DNA of 64,000 nucleotides, from assembly GCF_900141705.1 (NCBI RefSeq), contig NZ_FQYM01000012.1, positions 1 through 64,000 of the forward strand, in the 5' to 3' direction. Below the pieces are notes generated by a model that did not search any database, was not told the origin of the DNA, and was given only the letters and a program-made list of their open reading frames with translations. Position 1 is the stretch's first letter. The number at the start of each line of letters is the position of its first letter. The translations under genes were made by a program, and so were the position numbers. This document shows, piece after piece, positions 51,688-60,474 of this stretch. The DNA comes from Fibrobacter sp. UWP2 (GTDB taxonomy: Bacteria; Fibrobacterota; Fibrobacteria; Fibrobacterales; Fibrobacteraceae).

Positions 51688-53505
51688 CTATTCTGCATCC
51701 TTCAAAACATCAAAATTCATTCGAACCCACTCTGCAAGGTACTTAAACGGAAAAGGTCTTACCGTCAATCTTTCATTATGAACGAAATCAACATTCATCA
51801 AAGGAAGTAGTTGTTCGAAAAATATTGGCGCATCATCATACGACTTAATACGACGAATATTTGCAGCATTCGCAACTGCCGTTTGCATTCCCAAGCCGAC
51901 AGTTCCAACGAAATAATACACATCGCCATCTTTTTCAAACATTTTTATATCCGTGATTCCCGGCAAATACATTTCACGACCGGCTTTGCTACGAAATTCA
52001 TGAATCTGATCCTTTTCATACTCATCTCGAATCTTGAATATTTCCGGAATAGTAAACCATCCCGTATTCTGAATGACATTGATTTCACCCTTATCATTCA
52101 TCACAATACCACAAACGTCATCCATTCCAGTAAAAATTTCCAAACATTTCGTGTACACATCATTGTCAAATAAATCTGAGGCATCTTTCTTTGCAAATTC
52201 CATAGAGCCATCAGGTCTTATTTTCAGAAAACAATATATCTGCTTTTCATTTTCGTCATCAAGATTAAATTTCATTCCAAAAGAAACATCTTCTAAAAAG
52301 CCCGTTTTTGACCAATCAAACAAGGAAAGTTTTTTATTTCGAATATCATATTTTATCACAAGTTCGTTTAATACAGATTTTAGTTGGGCCGATTTATTCT
52401 TGAAATCGCCACCCATAGTTATATGCTGAACTGTGGCATCATAGTTTTTGCTATAAGGATCTTCTACATCTTTATATTTTTCCGGATCAAGAACAACGCA
52501 AATATTCAACCCTTCTTTTGATTTATTAGTCCCTATGGCGGCTTTTATCCCACAAAGATCTTCAACTACTTCTTGTGTTTTTGCGCAGAAATCTTCTGAC
52601 GCTTCTTTAACTAAATCAATTATGCGGATTTTCTTGTTTTCTAGGGCTTTCGCCTTCGTTGCTTTGTCTTCATTAATGCAACTACGTGTTCTTTCTATTG
52701 ATTTATATTCAGGAATTTCGTCAAAATCAATATGTGCCAACCCTTTAAATTTATCATTAAAACGCTGTGTTATTTCTGCAACCACTCCCATTTTAGAATT
52801 ATCAAAAGATTCTCGTTGTTTGCCAATATTCAGAAACGGGATATTGTATTTTTTGTGAAATTTTTGTCTCTGGATAAATTCCTCTTCTTTGCTATCCTTC
52901 GGTTTCCTTGCCATAGTTTGAAACCTAGAGAAAATATACTTAGGATAGGACTCATACGGATGCTTAGGCGTGAAGATAATTTGATCCCTGCATTTTCCAG
53001 ATGTAAACGTGCGAACGGAAATATCTAAACGCAAATCTTTTGTAACAAGGTTCTCTAAACAAGACACCTGCTCAATATTATTGTCTTTATCCTTTTTGAG
53101 CCAAGCTGAATTATAACAATAGAGATGTCCTGTAAGATTGTTTATGCGGAGCCTTTCATTACTAGATGTCCCCAATGTATTAAGCAAAAGTTGAAGCAGC
53201 GTCCTGTCGTCCACATCTCGCATTCTGATAGGAGGAATACAGATTTTGTCAATTTCATCGGTCTGATTCAGGGCATTCAAAAGTAACGCTCTATTATTTT
53301 CGCCTTTATCCATTAAAACATAAAATGTATTTTCGCAATCAAAGCGAACGGCGCAGACTCGTTTTTCCATCAAAGGAACGTCAAGGCACATCGAACCACG
53401 ATTAAATCTTTTTGCATCCTTTTTTACTAGAAAAATATCGTATTTTTCTGCAATAGTATTTCGATTCAATTCATATTTCAATTCATTAGTTTTGAACGGC
53501 GTCAT
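51688..53505 (-). CDS. Argonaute-like partner protein (DdmE-like, inferred)
   Basis: A 605-residue soluble protein, clearly AT-rich and unlike its neighbours. The segment at about 334-364 (ICVVLDPEKYKDVEDPYSK, then QHITM) resembles the MID-domain pattern of prokaryotic Argonautes, and the C terminus (TVRPFPFKYLAEWVRM) resembles a PIWI end. I see no clear catalytic DEDX set, so an inactive guide-binding Argonaute is more likely than a nuclease. It is encoded just after, and overlapping by 20 bases, a helicase-nuclease, as ddmE follows ddmD. This assignment is inference from size, order and motifs; a different defence pair remains possible. Confidence 0.5.
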   Translation of the reverse strand: MTPFKTNELKYELNRNTIAEKYDIFLVKKDAKRFNRGSMCLDVPLMEKRVCAVRFDCENTFYVLMDKGENNRALLLNALNQTDEIDKICIPPIRMRDVDDRTLLQLLLNTLGTSSNERLRINNLTGHLYCYNSAWLKKDKDNNIEQVSCLENLVTKDLRLDISVRTFTSGKCRDQIIFTPKHPYESYPKYIFSRFQTMARKPKDSKEEEFIQRQKFHKKYNIPFLNIGKQRESFDNSKMGVVAEITQRFNDKFKGLAHIDFDEIPEYKSIERTRSCINEDKATKAKALENKKIRIIDLVKEASEDFCAKTQEVVEDLCGIKAAIGTNKSKEGLNICVVLDPEKYKDVEDPYSKNYDATVQHITMGGDFKNKSAQLKSVLNELVIKYDIRNKKLSLFDWSKTGFLEDVSFGMKFNLDDENEKQIYCFLKIRPDGSMEFAKKDASDLFDNDVYTKCLEIFTGMDDVCGIVMNDKGEINVIQNTGWFTIPEIFKIRDEYEKDQIHEFRSKAGREMYLPGITDIKMFEKDGDVYYFVGTVGLGMQTAVANAANIRRIKSYDDAPIFFEQLLPLMNVDFVHNERLTVRPFPFKYLAEWVRMNFDVLKDAE

Positions 53506-56500
53506 TACAAGCTCCTACAAATCTACGGATTTCATTAACAGCGGTTTCATTTTTACGCATTTTTTCATCATCAATAAGTAAAGAAGGAATCGCAAGAATT
53601 TCAACACCATTCTTTTCATAATTATGACAAGGCAGCTCTCTCTCGGAAAGAATATTTACAACTAAAGCTTTTTTACACCCACACTTATGTGCTTTTTCAC
53701 AAATTTTATCTATCACAGCATCTCTATCAAAATCTGTTCTCAAGCTCCAATGCTTAAAATCAACATAAACAGGCTTTCCTGGGACCTTATAATCAAATAA
53801 TTCAAACGCATCAAGGTTTTCTATATCTTCTAATTCAATATTGAGCAAATCTGATGAAAAAATATAACGTCCTATGACTTCGCCAAGAGCGCCCTTATAT
53901 ATGTTGTTATACATTGTTGGCACCATAATGTAATCATTAGGACAGAAAGATGTTGCGTAACCATTGTCCTCAAAAAATTTTCTAATACCAGGGCGACGCA
54001 TAAATCGATCCAGTTTGCACGCCGACTCTGATTCAATCATAGGGCAATCAGGATCACCGTTTGTATACGAAACAAATACATTCTTATAGTCATATTTTTG
54101 CCCAAAAAACAGAACATTCGCCTTCCGTTCAAATTCCGCATAGAACGACGCCATTTTATTCTCTGCAACAATTTCTTTCGTTGCAGTAGGATATCGAAGA
54201 GCAAAATCACGCAACGTTTTCCAACGTTCAACATTAATATCTGTCCACTTTTCTTTTAGAATTGCCATTATGTAGCTATTTACAGCAACCGACTTATTCG
54301 CTGCTATCAGCTCTTTAGAGCTTTTGACAACCTTCCGATTGGTTTTTTTATCTACAAGTTCTAGCAACTTTTTAAATTCATGATTTAGAATAAGGGTATC
54401 TGTAACTCTGCAATCTAAATTTTCTGCGATAGTCGAATCTGCAAAAACAAAAATTCTGGGAGATTTATGATTTGTTCGACACATACGTCCAACAGCTTGG
54501 ATTATATTTCTAGTAGCCAAAAGCTTTACACTTTCACAGTCATAAACATTAATATCGCTTTTTATGCTTTTATAGGATTGATGTTGTGTCGCATAAGAAT
54601 CAAATCCTTTGCGAATATGCTGCATAGCCAAATCTGACGGAATCTCTCCGGACGCCAGCAAATATTCTATCTGAAATAAAAATGTTACAAACTCCTTTTG
54701 CGACAATTTGTCTTTATTGGTATTAATCAAAAGATATGTTGGATTATCAAGATAAATTGCATCATAATCTTTTTCGTCATTCTTTTCTCGAATATTGTTC
54801 ACAGTAACTATCGACTTCCGTAATTCGATTTTTGATGGGATGGTATACTGTAAATTTTGTCCAGCACCAATCGCTGCATATGCAGAAATTACAAAACATT
54901 TATCTCCATTTTTTAGCCTTTCCGAAATTTCCTGCTTCTTTTTATCAAAATCCTCCGTAGTAAGCCATTGAACCTTATCTTCGGCATCCTCATCCATAAG
55001 AGAGAATAATTCTATTAGCGTATTCTTTCTCAAGGTTCCCTTGTCTTCACGAGGATATGTTGTTAGAATACACAAAAAAGAATGTATCTCGCTATTATCA
55101 AAGAATTTTTTATACGCTTCAACTATACGATAATAACGTTCTTTATGGAAACCATTATCGTCCACCGGAACAGCATCGCACACTTTTTTAAAGGCTTCAT
55201 TAGCCAATTCAGAATTTCCATAAAGTTTTTCCCACGACTGCTCATCACAGCGCCCTCGAACATTTTTCCCAAGCAATTCTGCAACTATTTCGACCTTATC
55301 GTACCCTTTCTGTTCTTCATAAAACTGCTTTTTTAATCGCGACCTATCTTCTTCCGACATTTCTTGAAAATTCTGTCCTAATTGCTCCTTCAAATACGCC
55401 AAATTAAAATTTCCAATAGATGTCGGTATCGTCGCTGTGGCAGAAATTCCAATGACCTTTGCTCGTTCGCAGGTGTTTAATAAAATCTTTTCAGGAGTAT
55501 TATTAAACGCAAACATGGATATTACGGATTCCAAATCGTCCATAATATCATTCGTGAACGCATAATATCGAAGCCCTCTGACAAAAAAGCTCAAATCAAA
55601 ATCTTTTGTAAAACCAACATCCCCTTTTTTTCGAGCATCTTGCAGAATTTGGTTCTTCAGAAAAACAATATGTTTATCCTTAAGGCGAAATTGCTTTAAA
55701 ATTGTACTAACAGCCGCATCAAGCGTAAAATCCCCATCTCCTTTACGGTTGTGAAATAAATTACTTGCAAGCCTTTTCACGCCTATTTGAAAAAAGTTAA
55801 TAAAACCGCGAATTTTAGAAAGCATCATTTGAACATTAGCGAATGACTCATTCTTCTTTTCATCCGACAAATGTATTACATTCAAATCTTCTTTATCATC
55901 ATATGATATTGATATGAGTTTATTCTCTTTCGTTATTGTGTGATATTGGCAATCCTGGAACAAAAATTGTTTTGACAAATCTTCATCACGATTAGTTCTA
56001 ATATCGAAAGCTAAATTATAAGCCTCAAAGATTTCATCCGCATTGTCTTTAAAGCCCTGAATAATTGTTTCAACAGGCTTGTCTCCATATTTTCTTTTAG
56101 AATACCAATCCGATTTTCGACTAATTACTTTTTGGAATTTTTTTGTTTGAAGAATTGTATGGATATCAAGAAACAAATCAATAAAATCTACTTGTTCTCT
56201 AATACCATCTTCAATAATATTATCCAAAAAATCTTTCTTTGCAGCGTCAAATTCATCAATAAAAACAATAGCGTTATTCATTATATCATTTGTATAGAAA
56301 AGATATGAAGAGTCAACTATTGTTGAATTTTTTGTAACGAATTTTTTCGCACTAAGAATTATAATCTGCTTAGAATACGTCTTAGTAGACTCATACAGAT
56401 CACCCAGCCACATCCAACGAGGGTCCGATTCAACGGCCTTACGCCGTCCTTCGACATTTTTGATTTCGTCTTTGAACAATCGTTCAACTTTATGGCGAAA

Positions 56501-57004
56501 GTCTGGTTCTATTTTTGTTGCAAAGGTATTTTCAATGCTAGACGCGCTTTCATAAAACTCTGTCTTTTTCTTATTTCGAAATTTTATAATAGTATCTAGA
56601 TCTTGAAAAAAGAATTTTGTTTCATCCCATTGCCAAATATCTGGCGGAACCTTACCCTTTATACCCGCATTCTTTGAATAGCCATCAATGGCTAATTCTG
56701 CATTAGAATTTAAATAGAGAAATTTTTGATCAAACTCCTTTTTTCTTCCTTTTTTTTCAAACAACTTACGAAGCTGCTTTTCGGGAAGATTCTTCTTAAG
56801 ATTGGTGATGAAAAAGAATTTTTTATCCTTATTCTTTTCATCACAAACCGCATCAAATATATATTGAATGACATTATGAGTTTTGCCAAAACCCGTCGGC
56901 AAATCCATCAAGAACAGACCATTTGTCTTTTCATTTTCGCAATAATCTTTAATAACATTATACATAATGAAACTACGCTCTCTTTCTTGTGAATATATAT
57001 TCAA
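53486..57004 (-). CDS. Superfamily 2 helicase-nuclease (DdmD-like, inferred)
   Basis: A 1172-residue AT-rich protein. Helicase motifs: Walker A TGFGKT (37-42), Walker B DEFD (250-253), SAT (521-523), motif V SAYAAIGAGQ (707-716) and motif VI QAVGRMCR (836-843). The C-terminal part has a PD-(D/E)xK-like nuclease pattern: Glu in GALGEVIG (about 1042), then FELFDYKV and VYVDFKHW (about 1069-1085). Size, domain order and the following Argonaute-like gene match DdmDE plasmid-defence systems. The start is uncertain: TTG 57004 keeps a YSQERER block resembling a helicase Q motif, while ATG 56965 would drop it. Confidence 0.65.
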   Translation of the reverse strand: MNIYSQERERSFIMYNVIKDYCENEKTNGLFLMDLPTGFGKTHNVIQYIFDAVCDEKNKDKKFFFITNLKKNLPEKQLRKLFEKKGRKKEFDQKFLYLNSNAELAIDGYSKNAGIKGKVPPDIWQWDETKFFFQDLDTIIKFRNKKKTEFYESASSIENTFATKIEPDFRHKVERLFKDEIKNVEGRRKAVESDPRWMWLGDLYESTKTYSKQIIILSAKKFVTKNSTIVDSSYLFYTNDIMNNAIVFIDEFDAAKKDFLDNIIEDGIREQVDFIDLFLDIHTILQTKKFQKVISRKSDWYSKRKYGDKPVETIIQGFKDNADEIFEAYNLAFDIRTNRDEDLSKQFLFQDCQYHTITKENKLISISYDDKEDLNVIHLSDEKKNESFANVQMMLSKIRGFINFFQIGVKRLASNLFHNRKGDGDFTLDAAVSTILKQFRLKDKHIVFLKNQILQDARKKGDVGFTKDFDLSFFVRGLRYYAFTNDIMDDLESVISMFAFNNTPEKILLNTCERAKVIGISATATIPTSIGNFNLAYLKEQLGQNFQEMSEEDRSRLKKQFYEEQKGYDKVEIVAELLGKNVRGRCDEQSWEKLYGNSELANEAFKKVCDAVPVDDNGFHKERYYRIVEAYKKFFDNSEIHSFLCILTTYPREDKGTLRKNTLIELFSLMDEDAEDKVQWLTTEDFDKKKQEISERLKNGDKCFVISAYAAIGAGQNLQYTIPSKIELRKSIVTVNNIREKNDEKDYDAIYLDNPTYLLINTNKDKLSQKEFVTFLFQIEYLLASGEIPSDLAMQHIRKGFDSYATQHQSYKSIKSDINVYDCESVKLLATRNIIQAVGRMCRTNHKSPRIFVFADSTIAENLDCRVTDTLILNHEFKKLLELVDKKTNRKVVKSSKELIAANKSVAVNSYIMAILKEKWTDINVERWKTLRDFALRYPTATKEIVAENKMASFYAEFERKANVLFFGQKYDYKNVFVSYTNGDPDCPMIESESACKLDRFMRRPGIRKFFEDNGYATSFCPNDYIMVPTMYNNIYKGALGEVIGRYIFSSDLLNIELEDIENLDAFELFDYKVPGKPVYVDFKHWSLRTDFDRDAVIDKICEKAHKCGCKKALVVNILSERELPCHNYEKNGVEILAIPSLLIDDEKMRKNETAVNEIRRFVGACNDAVQN

Positions 57005-57120
57005 TCCTTTTGTAAAAAATACGTGGCGTATGAATATTCACACTTTTAAGAGCCTTTTGGGGCATTTTTACAACTTATTTATTATATTTATTAAGAAAAT
57101 TATAACAAATAGGTTGTTTT

Positions 57121-57561
57121 ATGAACAAAAGGCTGATTTTGCTCAGAACGCTCACTCGCAAGATGGGAAATCTTGCCCGACTTCGAGATACCCAGCCGCC
57201 CAAGCAGGGGTGGATTGCCGCCGTGCGTCAAGCCCTTGGAATGACCGCCAAGCAGCTTGCGGAACGCGTAGGACTTTCTCAGCCGCGCATCGCCAAGATG
57301 GAGCTTAATGAAAACAACCTCAAGATTTCGACCATGAAAAAAATTGCGGCGGGTCTTGACTGCGATTTCGTTTACGGTTTTGTTCCCAAGAACAGCTTGC
57401 AAGAGACGATTAACCGACAGGCTCGCAAAAAGGTTGAGGCAATCCTGTCGAATGTCAATACGAACATGGCACTGGAAGACCAACTTGCCGACGATCCGCA
57501 TATTCTGACGGACATGGCCGACGAGCTGATTGCCAAGAACATCAGGCGCATTTGGGATTAG
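57121..57561 (+). CDS. Mobile mystery protein A (HTH, antitoxin-like)
   Basis: A 146-residue protein with a Cro/C1-type helix-turn-helix (about 30-90; LGMTAKQLAERVGLSQPRIAKME) and the family regions GWIAAVRQ and DCDFVYGFVP, close to mobile mystery protein A. That protein normally precedes mobile mystery protein B, which has a Fic domain. No such gene follows here, only a terminator and the sulfate-binding gene on the other strand, so this is an orphan. It is divergent from the helicase gene and may regulate it (inference). Confidence 0.8.
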   Translation: MNKRLILLRTLTRKMGNLARLRDTQPPKQGWIAAVRQALGMTAKQLAERVGLSQPRIAKMELNENNLKISTMKKIAAGLDCDFVYGFVPKNSLQETINRQARKKVEAILSNVNTNMALEDQLADDPHILTDMADELIAKNIRRIWD

Positions 57562-57581
57562 GTTTGTGATGAGATAACATC

Positions 57582-57615
57582 AAAAAATCCCCGCTCCGAA
57601 GAGCAGGGATTTTTG
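57582..57615. terminator. Bidirectional terminator
   Basis: The stem AAAAATCCC-GCTC with GAGC-GGGATTTTT (one mismatch, loop CGAA) lies between the convergent mobile mystery A and sulfate-binding genes, with T runs on both strands. Confidence 0.8.
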
Positions 57616-57634
57616 CTATGACAATTTGGCCCTA

Positions 57635-57668
57635 GATTCTATCGCCTCTTCGAGGCTCCAGAATGACA
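57635..57668. repeat. Intergenic palindromic repeat, copy 2
   Basis: GATTCT...AGAATGAC encloses GCCTC-TTC-GAGGC, the inner hairpin reversed relative to 2498-2530. It marks the right border of the AT-rich island. Confidence 0.6.
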
Positions 57669-57675
57669 ACCTGGC

Positions 57676-58725
57676 TTACTTCTTTTCGTAGATCTGGTCG
57701 AAGACGCCACCGTTGGAGAAGTGCGTTCCCTGCGCCTTGTCCCAACCGCCAAAGTGCTCGATAGAAATCAAGTTCACGTTCTGGTCGAATTCCTTGTACT
57801 GGTCGAGAATGGCCTTGTTGGAGGGGCGGTAATGGTTCTTCGCTGCAATGTGCTGGCCCTCGTCGCTGTAGAGGTAGTTCAGGTATTCGGTAGCGAGTTC
57901 GCGGGTGCCGCGCTTGTCGACCACCTTGTCCACGATGGCAACGGAAGGTTCAGCCAGAATGCTGATGCTCGGGATTACGATTTCGTAGTCGTTCGGGTAG
58001 TCCTTGAGAGCGAGGAAGGCTTCGTTTTCCCATGCGAGAAGCACATCGCCCTGGCCGTTTTCGATAAAGGTCGTGGTAGAGCCGCGTGCACCGGAAGCGA
58101 GCACGAGCACGTTCTGGAAGAGTTTCTTGATGAAATCCTTAACCTTGGCCTCGTCGTTGTTGTACTGCTTTTCGGCCCAAGCCCAAGCGGCAAGGTAATT
58201 CCAGCGCGCGCCACCGGAAGTTTTCGGGTTCGGCGTGATGATGCCGATGCCCGGCTTCACGAGGTCTCCCCAGTCCTTCAGGTTCTTCGGGTTGCCCTTG
58301 CGGACCAAGAACACGATGGTGGATGTGTACGGGGAACTGTTCAGCGGGAATTCCTTGACCCAGCCATCTTCGATGAGGCCCGCGTCGCGCACGGCGTTCA
58401 CGTCAAATTCAAGGGCGAGCGTCACCACGTCGGCTTCAAGACCGTTGGCCACTTCCAGGGCCTGCTTGCCGGAACCGCCATGAGACTGCGTGATTTCCAC
58501 TTCGCCGCCGGTCTTTTCTTTCCAGTGCTTCTTGAATACTTCGTTGTAGTTGGCATAGAGTTCGCGGGTCGGGTCGTAAGACACGTTGGTGAGCGTCTGC
58601 TTTTCAACCTTCTTGGCGGAAGATTCGCTCTTCTGCTCGTCAGAAGAAGAACATGCGCTAAAACCGATAGTTCCCACAATCAGGAGACTTGCCGCAATGG
58701 CGGACTTGACAAAATTCTGATTCAT
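57676..58725 (-). CDS. sbp: Sulfate-binding lipoprotein of the ABC transporter
   Basis: A 349-residue protein with a lipoprotein signal ([15 protein letters not shown], lipobox FSAC) and a periplasmic binding-protein fold of the Sbp/CysP family: [42 protein letters not shown] and NHYRPSN are all typical. It would deliver sulfate or thiosulfate to CysTWA. AGAGAGG precedes ATG 58725. It is separated from cysTWA by the AT-rich island. It has its own sulfur-regulon promoter. Confidence 0.95.
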   Translation of the reverse strand: MNQNFVKSAIAASLLIVGTIGFSACSSSDEQKSESSAKKVEKQTLTNVSYDPTRELYANYNEVFKKHWKEKTGGEVEITQSHGGSGKQALEVANGLEADVVTLALEFDVNAVRDAGLIEDGWVKEFPLNSSPYTSTIVFLVRKGNPKNLKDWGDLVKPGIGIITPNPKTSGGARWNYLAAWAWAEKQYNNDEAKVKDFIKKLFQNVLVLASGARGSTTTFIENGQGDVLLAWENEAFLALKDYPNDYEIVIPSISILAEPSVAIVDKVVDKRGTRELATEYLNYLYSDEGQHIAAKNHYRPSNKAILDQYKEFDQNVNLISIEHFGGWDKAQGTHFSNGGVFDQIYEKK

Positions 58726-58770
58726 TATTGTACCTCTCTTTGTTTTGGGTTGATGTTTAATTTGCGCACA

Positions 58771-58835
58771 AATATAGGCACCATTTCGCCCAATGTCCAA
58801 TACAATAATTTTATGTTAAGTTATAGTTTTTTTCT
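58771..58835 (-). promoter_or_regulatory. Sulfur-regulon promoter, sbp
   Basis: Minus strand: TTGGAC at 58800-58795, 18-bp spacer, TATATT at 58776-58771, upstream ATAACTTAACATAAAA block, the most divergent of the minus-strand sites. Confidence 0.7.
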
Positions 58836-58878
58836 CTTGCCAAGCATCTATTTTCAAGGTTTTGATTATAAATTCTCT

Positions 58879-59760
58879 CTATTCCCCCAGCACGTGCCGG
58901 AGCGTATCGAGGAAAAGTTCGCCCGCACGCGTGAACTGCTGGCCCCGCCGCCAAATGATGTACATGTTGGTGGTGAGCTCGGGCATGAGCGGCCTGAAAC
59001 ACAGGCGCGAACTGCGGCTCGTATCCACCAGTCCGTCGAAAGTGAGCAGGTAGCCCGTGCCCTCTTTGGCAAGCACCGAACCGTTGTACGAAAGATCCAG
59101 CCCCACAATCACGTTCAGCCTCGAAATATCGTCGCCGAACCATTTCGGCAAATCCGCCACCATCGCCTGGCGCGACGCCATCAGCGGCTTGTCGAGCAAG
59201 TCCTTCGGCTCGATGAAATCCCGCTTGGCCAAAGGGTCGTCGCGACGCATCACCACGCCCCAACGGTCCACCGAACGCACCGCAAGACAGTTGTACTTTT
59301 CCAAATCAACGTTATCTACAACCACCGCGAAATCAAAAATGCCCTTGTCCAGCTTTTCCAGAGCGCGCTCGCTGTCGCCAGAATATAAGTTGTACTTAAT
59401 CTTCGGATAGTCGTCCCGGAGAATCCCGATGCACTTCGAAAGAAAATTCACGTTCCGCGATTCCGCACAGGCAATGGCGATTTCACCCACCACCTCGTCT
59501 TCCTTCAGCGACTTGAAATCCTGCACCGTCCTGTCCGCCATCGAAAGGATGTCCTCCGCACGCTCCCGCAAGAGTTCCCCCGCAGGCGTCAGCCGAATCG
59601 CGTAATTCGTGCGCTCGAAAAGCTTTTCGCCCAGTTCCTCCTCCAACTCCTTGAGCTGGCGACTCACCGTCGGCTGCGTCACGCAAAGATTATCCGCCGC
59701 GCGCGAGACATTCCCCAACCGCGCCGCCTCCAGAAAATACCGCAAAACTCGAAGTTCCAT
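58879..59760 (-). CDS. LysR-family transcription regulator
   Basis: A 293-residue LysR protein. The N-terminal winged helix (about 1-65; VSRAADNLCVTQPTVSRQLKELEEELGEKLFER) is followed by a periplasmic-binding-protein-type effector domain (about 90-293). It is immediately upstream of sbp on the same strand, with the sbp promoter between. CysB-type LysR proteins control sulfate genes in other bacteria, so this is the best candidate in the window for recognising the conserved GATAATTCxGCATAAAA block. That link is inference. Confidence 0.87.
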   Translation of the reverse strand: MELRVLRYFLEAARLGNVSRAADNLCVTQPTVSRQLKELEEELGEKLFERTNYAIRLTPAGELLRERAEDILSMADRTVQDFKSLKEDEVVGEIAIACAESRNVNFLSKCIGILRDDYPKIKYNLYSGDSERALEKLDKGIFDFAVVVDNVDLEKYNCLAVRSVDRWGVVMRRDDPLAKRDFIEPKDLLDKPLMASRQAMVADLPKWFGDDISRLNVIVGLDLSYNGSVLAKEGTGYLLTFDGLVDTSRSSRLCFRPLMPELTTNMYIIWRRGQQFTRAGELFLDTLRHVLGE

Positions 59761-60213
59761 ACCTGAAAACTAATAAAATTCAAGCCCCGCAGGTATGAAT
59801 TTGCAAAAATAATGCTCGGAAGGAATAACTGAATGATTTGACGGGGGAGGGGGATGTGTCCCCCTGGTTCGCACTTCGTTGCTCTCCACCCCCTCGCCTA
59901 AGGGGCTCCGCCCCCTAAAACCCCCGGGCTTTTGTCATTCCCACTCCATTTGTCACCCCGGCCACTGTGCCGGGGTCACCGTTTTTTTTCGTCATTGCGC
60001 AAGCGCATGACCGCTTCGGCTCGGCAGTAGAACTCGCAGGCGGTTCTGCTGCTCTTGCCTCGCACGTCATTCCGGGCTTGATACACGTCATTGCGAGGGT
60101 TCGTAGAACCCATGGCAATCCATCTCTCGCATATTTATATATATTTCCCACTGACATAGCCCCATTCCTCACGGTCTGGGGCGCATAGAAATTTGAGTTA
60201 TTGCTCTTATTCT
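59761..60213. other. Non-coding region with palindromic repeats
   Basis: No gene is visible. The left part is GC-rich with G and C runs. There is a hairpin CCCCGGC/GCCGGGG (59956-59975) followed by a T run, and a compound palindrome ATTGC-GGGTTC/GAACCC-GCAAT (60090-60119), both like dispersed intergenic elements. An AT-rich block at about 60130-60150 could hold a promoter for the candidate RNA that follows. Confidence 0.6.
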
Positions 60214-60364
60214 CGCCTTGAAAAACGACCAAAATTTTCAAATCCAACGAGAATGGGCAGACACTCACGCACCCTGTGCGTGGGTCGTTTGTGCTTACGT
60301 TGGATAGGTTTCTTGGTCGTTACCTCAAGGCGGTGAGTGCATTCGACACCACGCCTTTTTTGTA
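60214..60364 (+). ncRNA. Candidate structured RNA
   Basis: Four nested perfect helices form one rod: 60214-60221 with 60325-60332, 60224-60232 with 60313-60321, 60242-60249 with 60298-60305, and 60266-60272 with 60276-60282 (extendable by three pairs, one G-U). Internal loops separate them. A GGCGGTG...CACC..GCC stem and a T run (60355-60361) follow, like a terminator. This rod-with-bubbles shape recalls 6S RNA, but I cannot confirm a family. The plus strand is chosen from the T run. Confidence 0.45.
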
Positions 60365-60474
60365 GAAAAGGACTTCGGCTCGGTCATCCCCGTGCAAGCA
60401 CGGTCGCGACTCTCGCCTTACGCCTTTTTGTGGATTGAATGTACGGGAATCGGGGCAAGCAACCCCGAGGTCCT

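Noticed and set aside
51470-51781. A small plus-strand protein starting in the TGTCGG repeat
   Set aside because: It is built from repeats and palindromic intergenic sequence and then runs antisense into the Argonaute-like gene; no ribosome site.
60090-60119. Possible CRISPR or tRNA-like palindromes in the 59.8-60.2 kb gap
   Set aside because: Single compound palindromes only; there is no regular repeat-spacer pattern and no tRNA cloverleaf.
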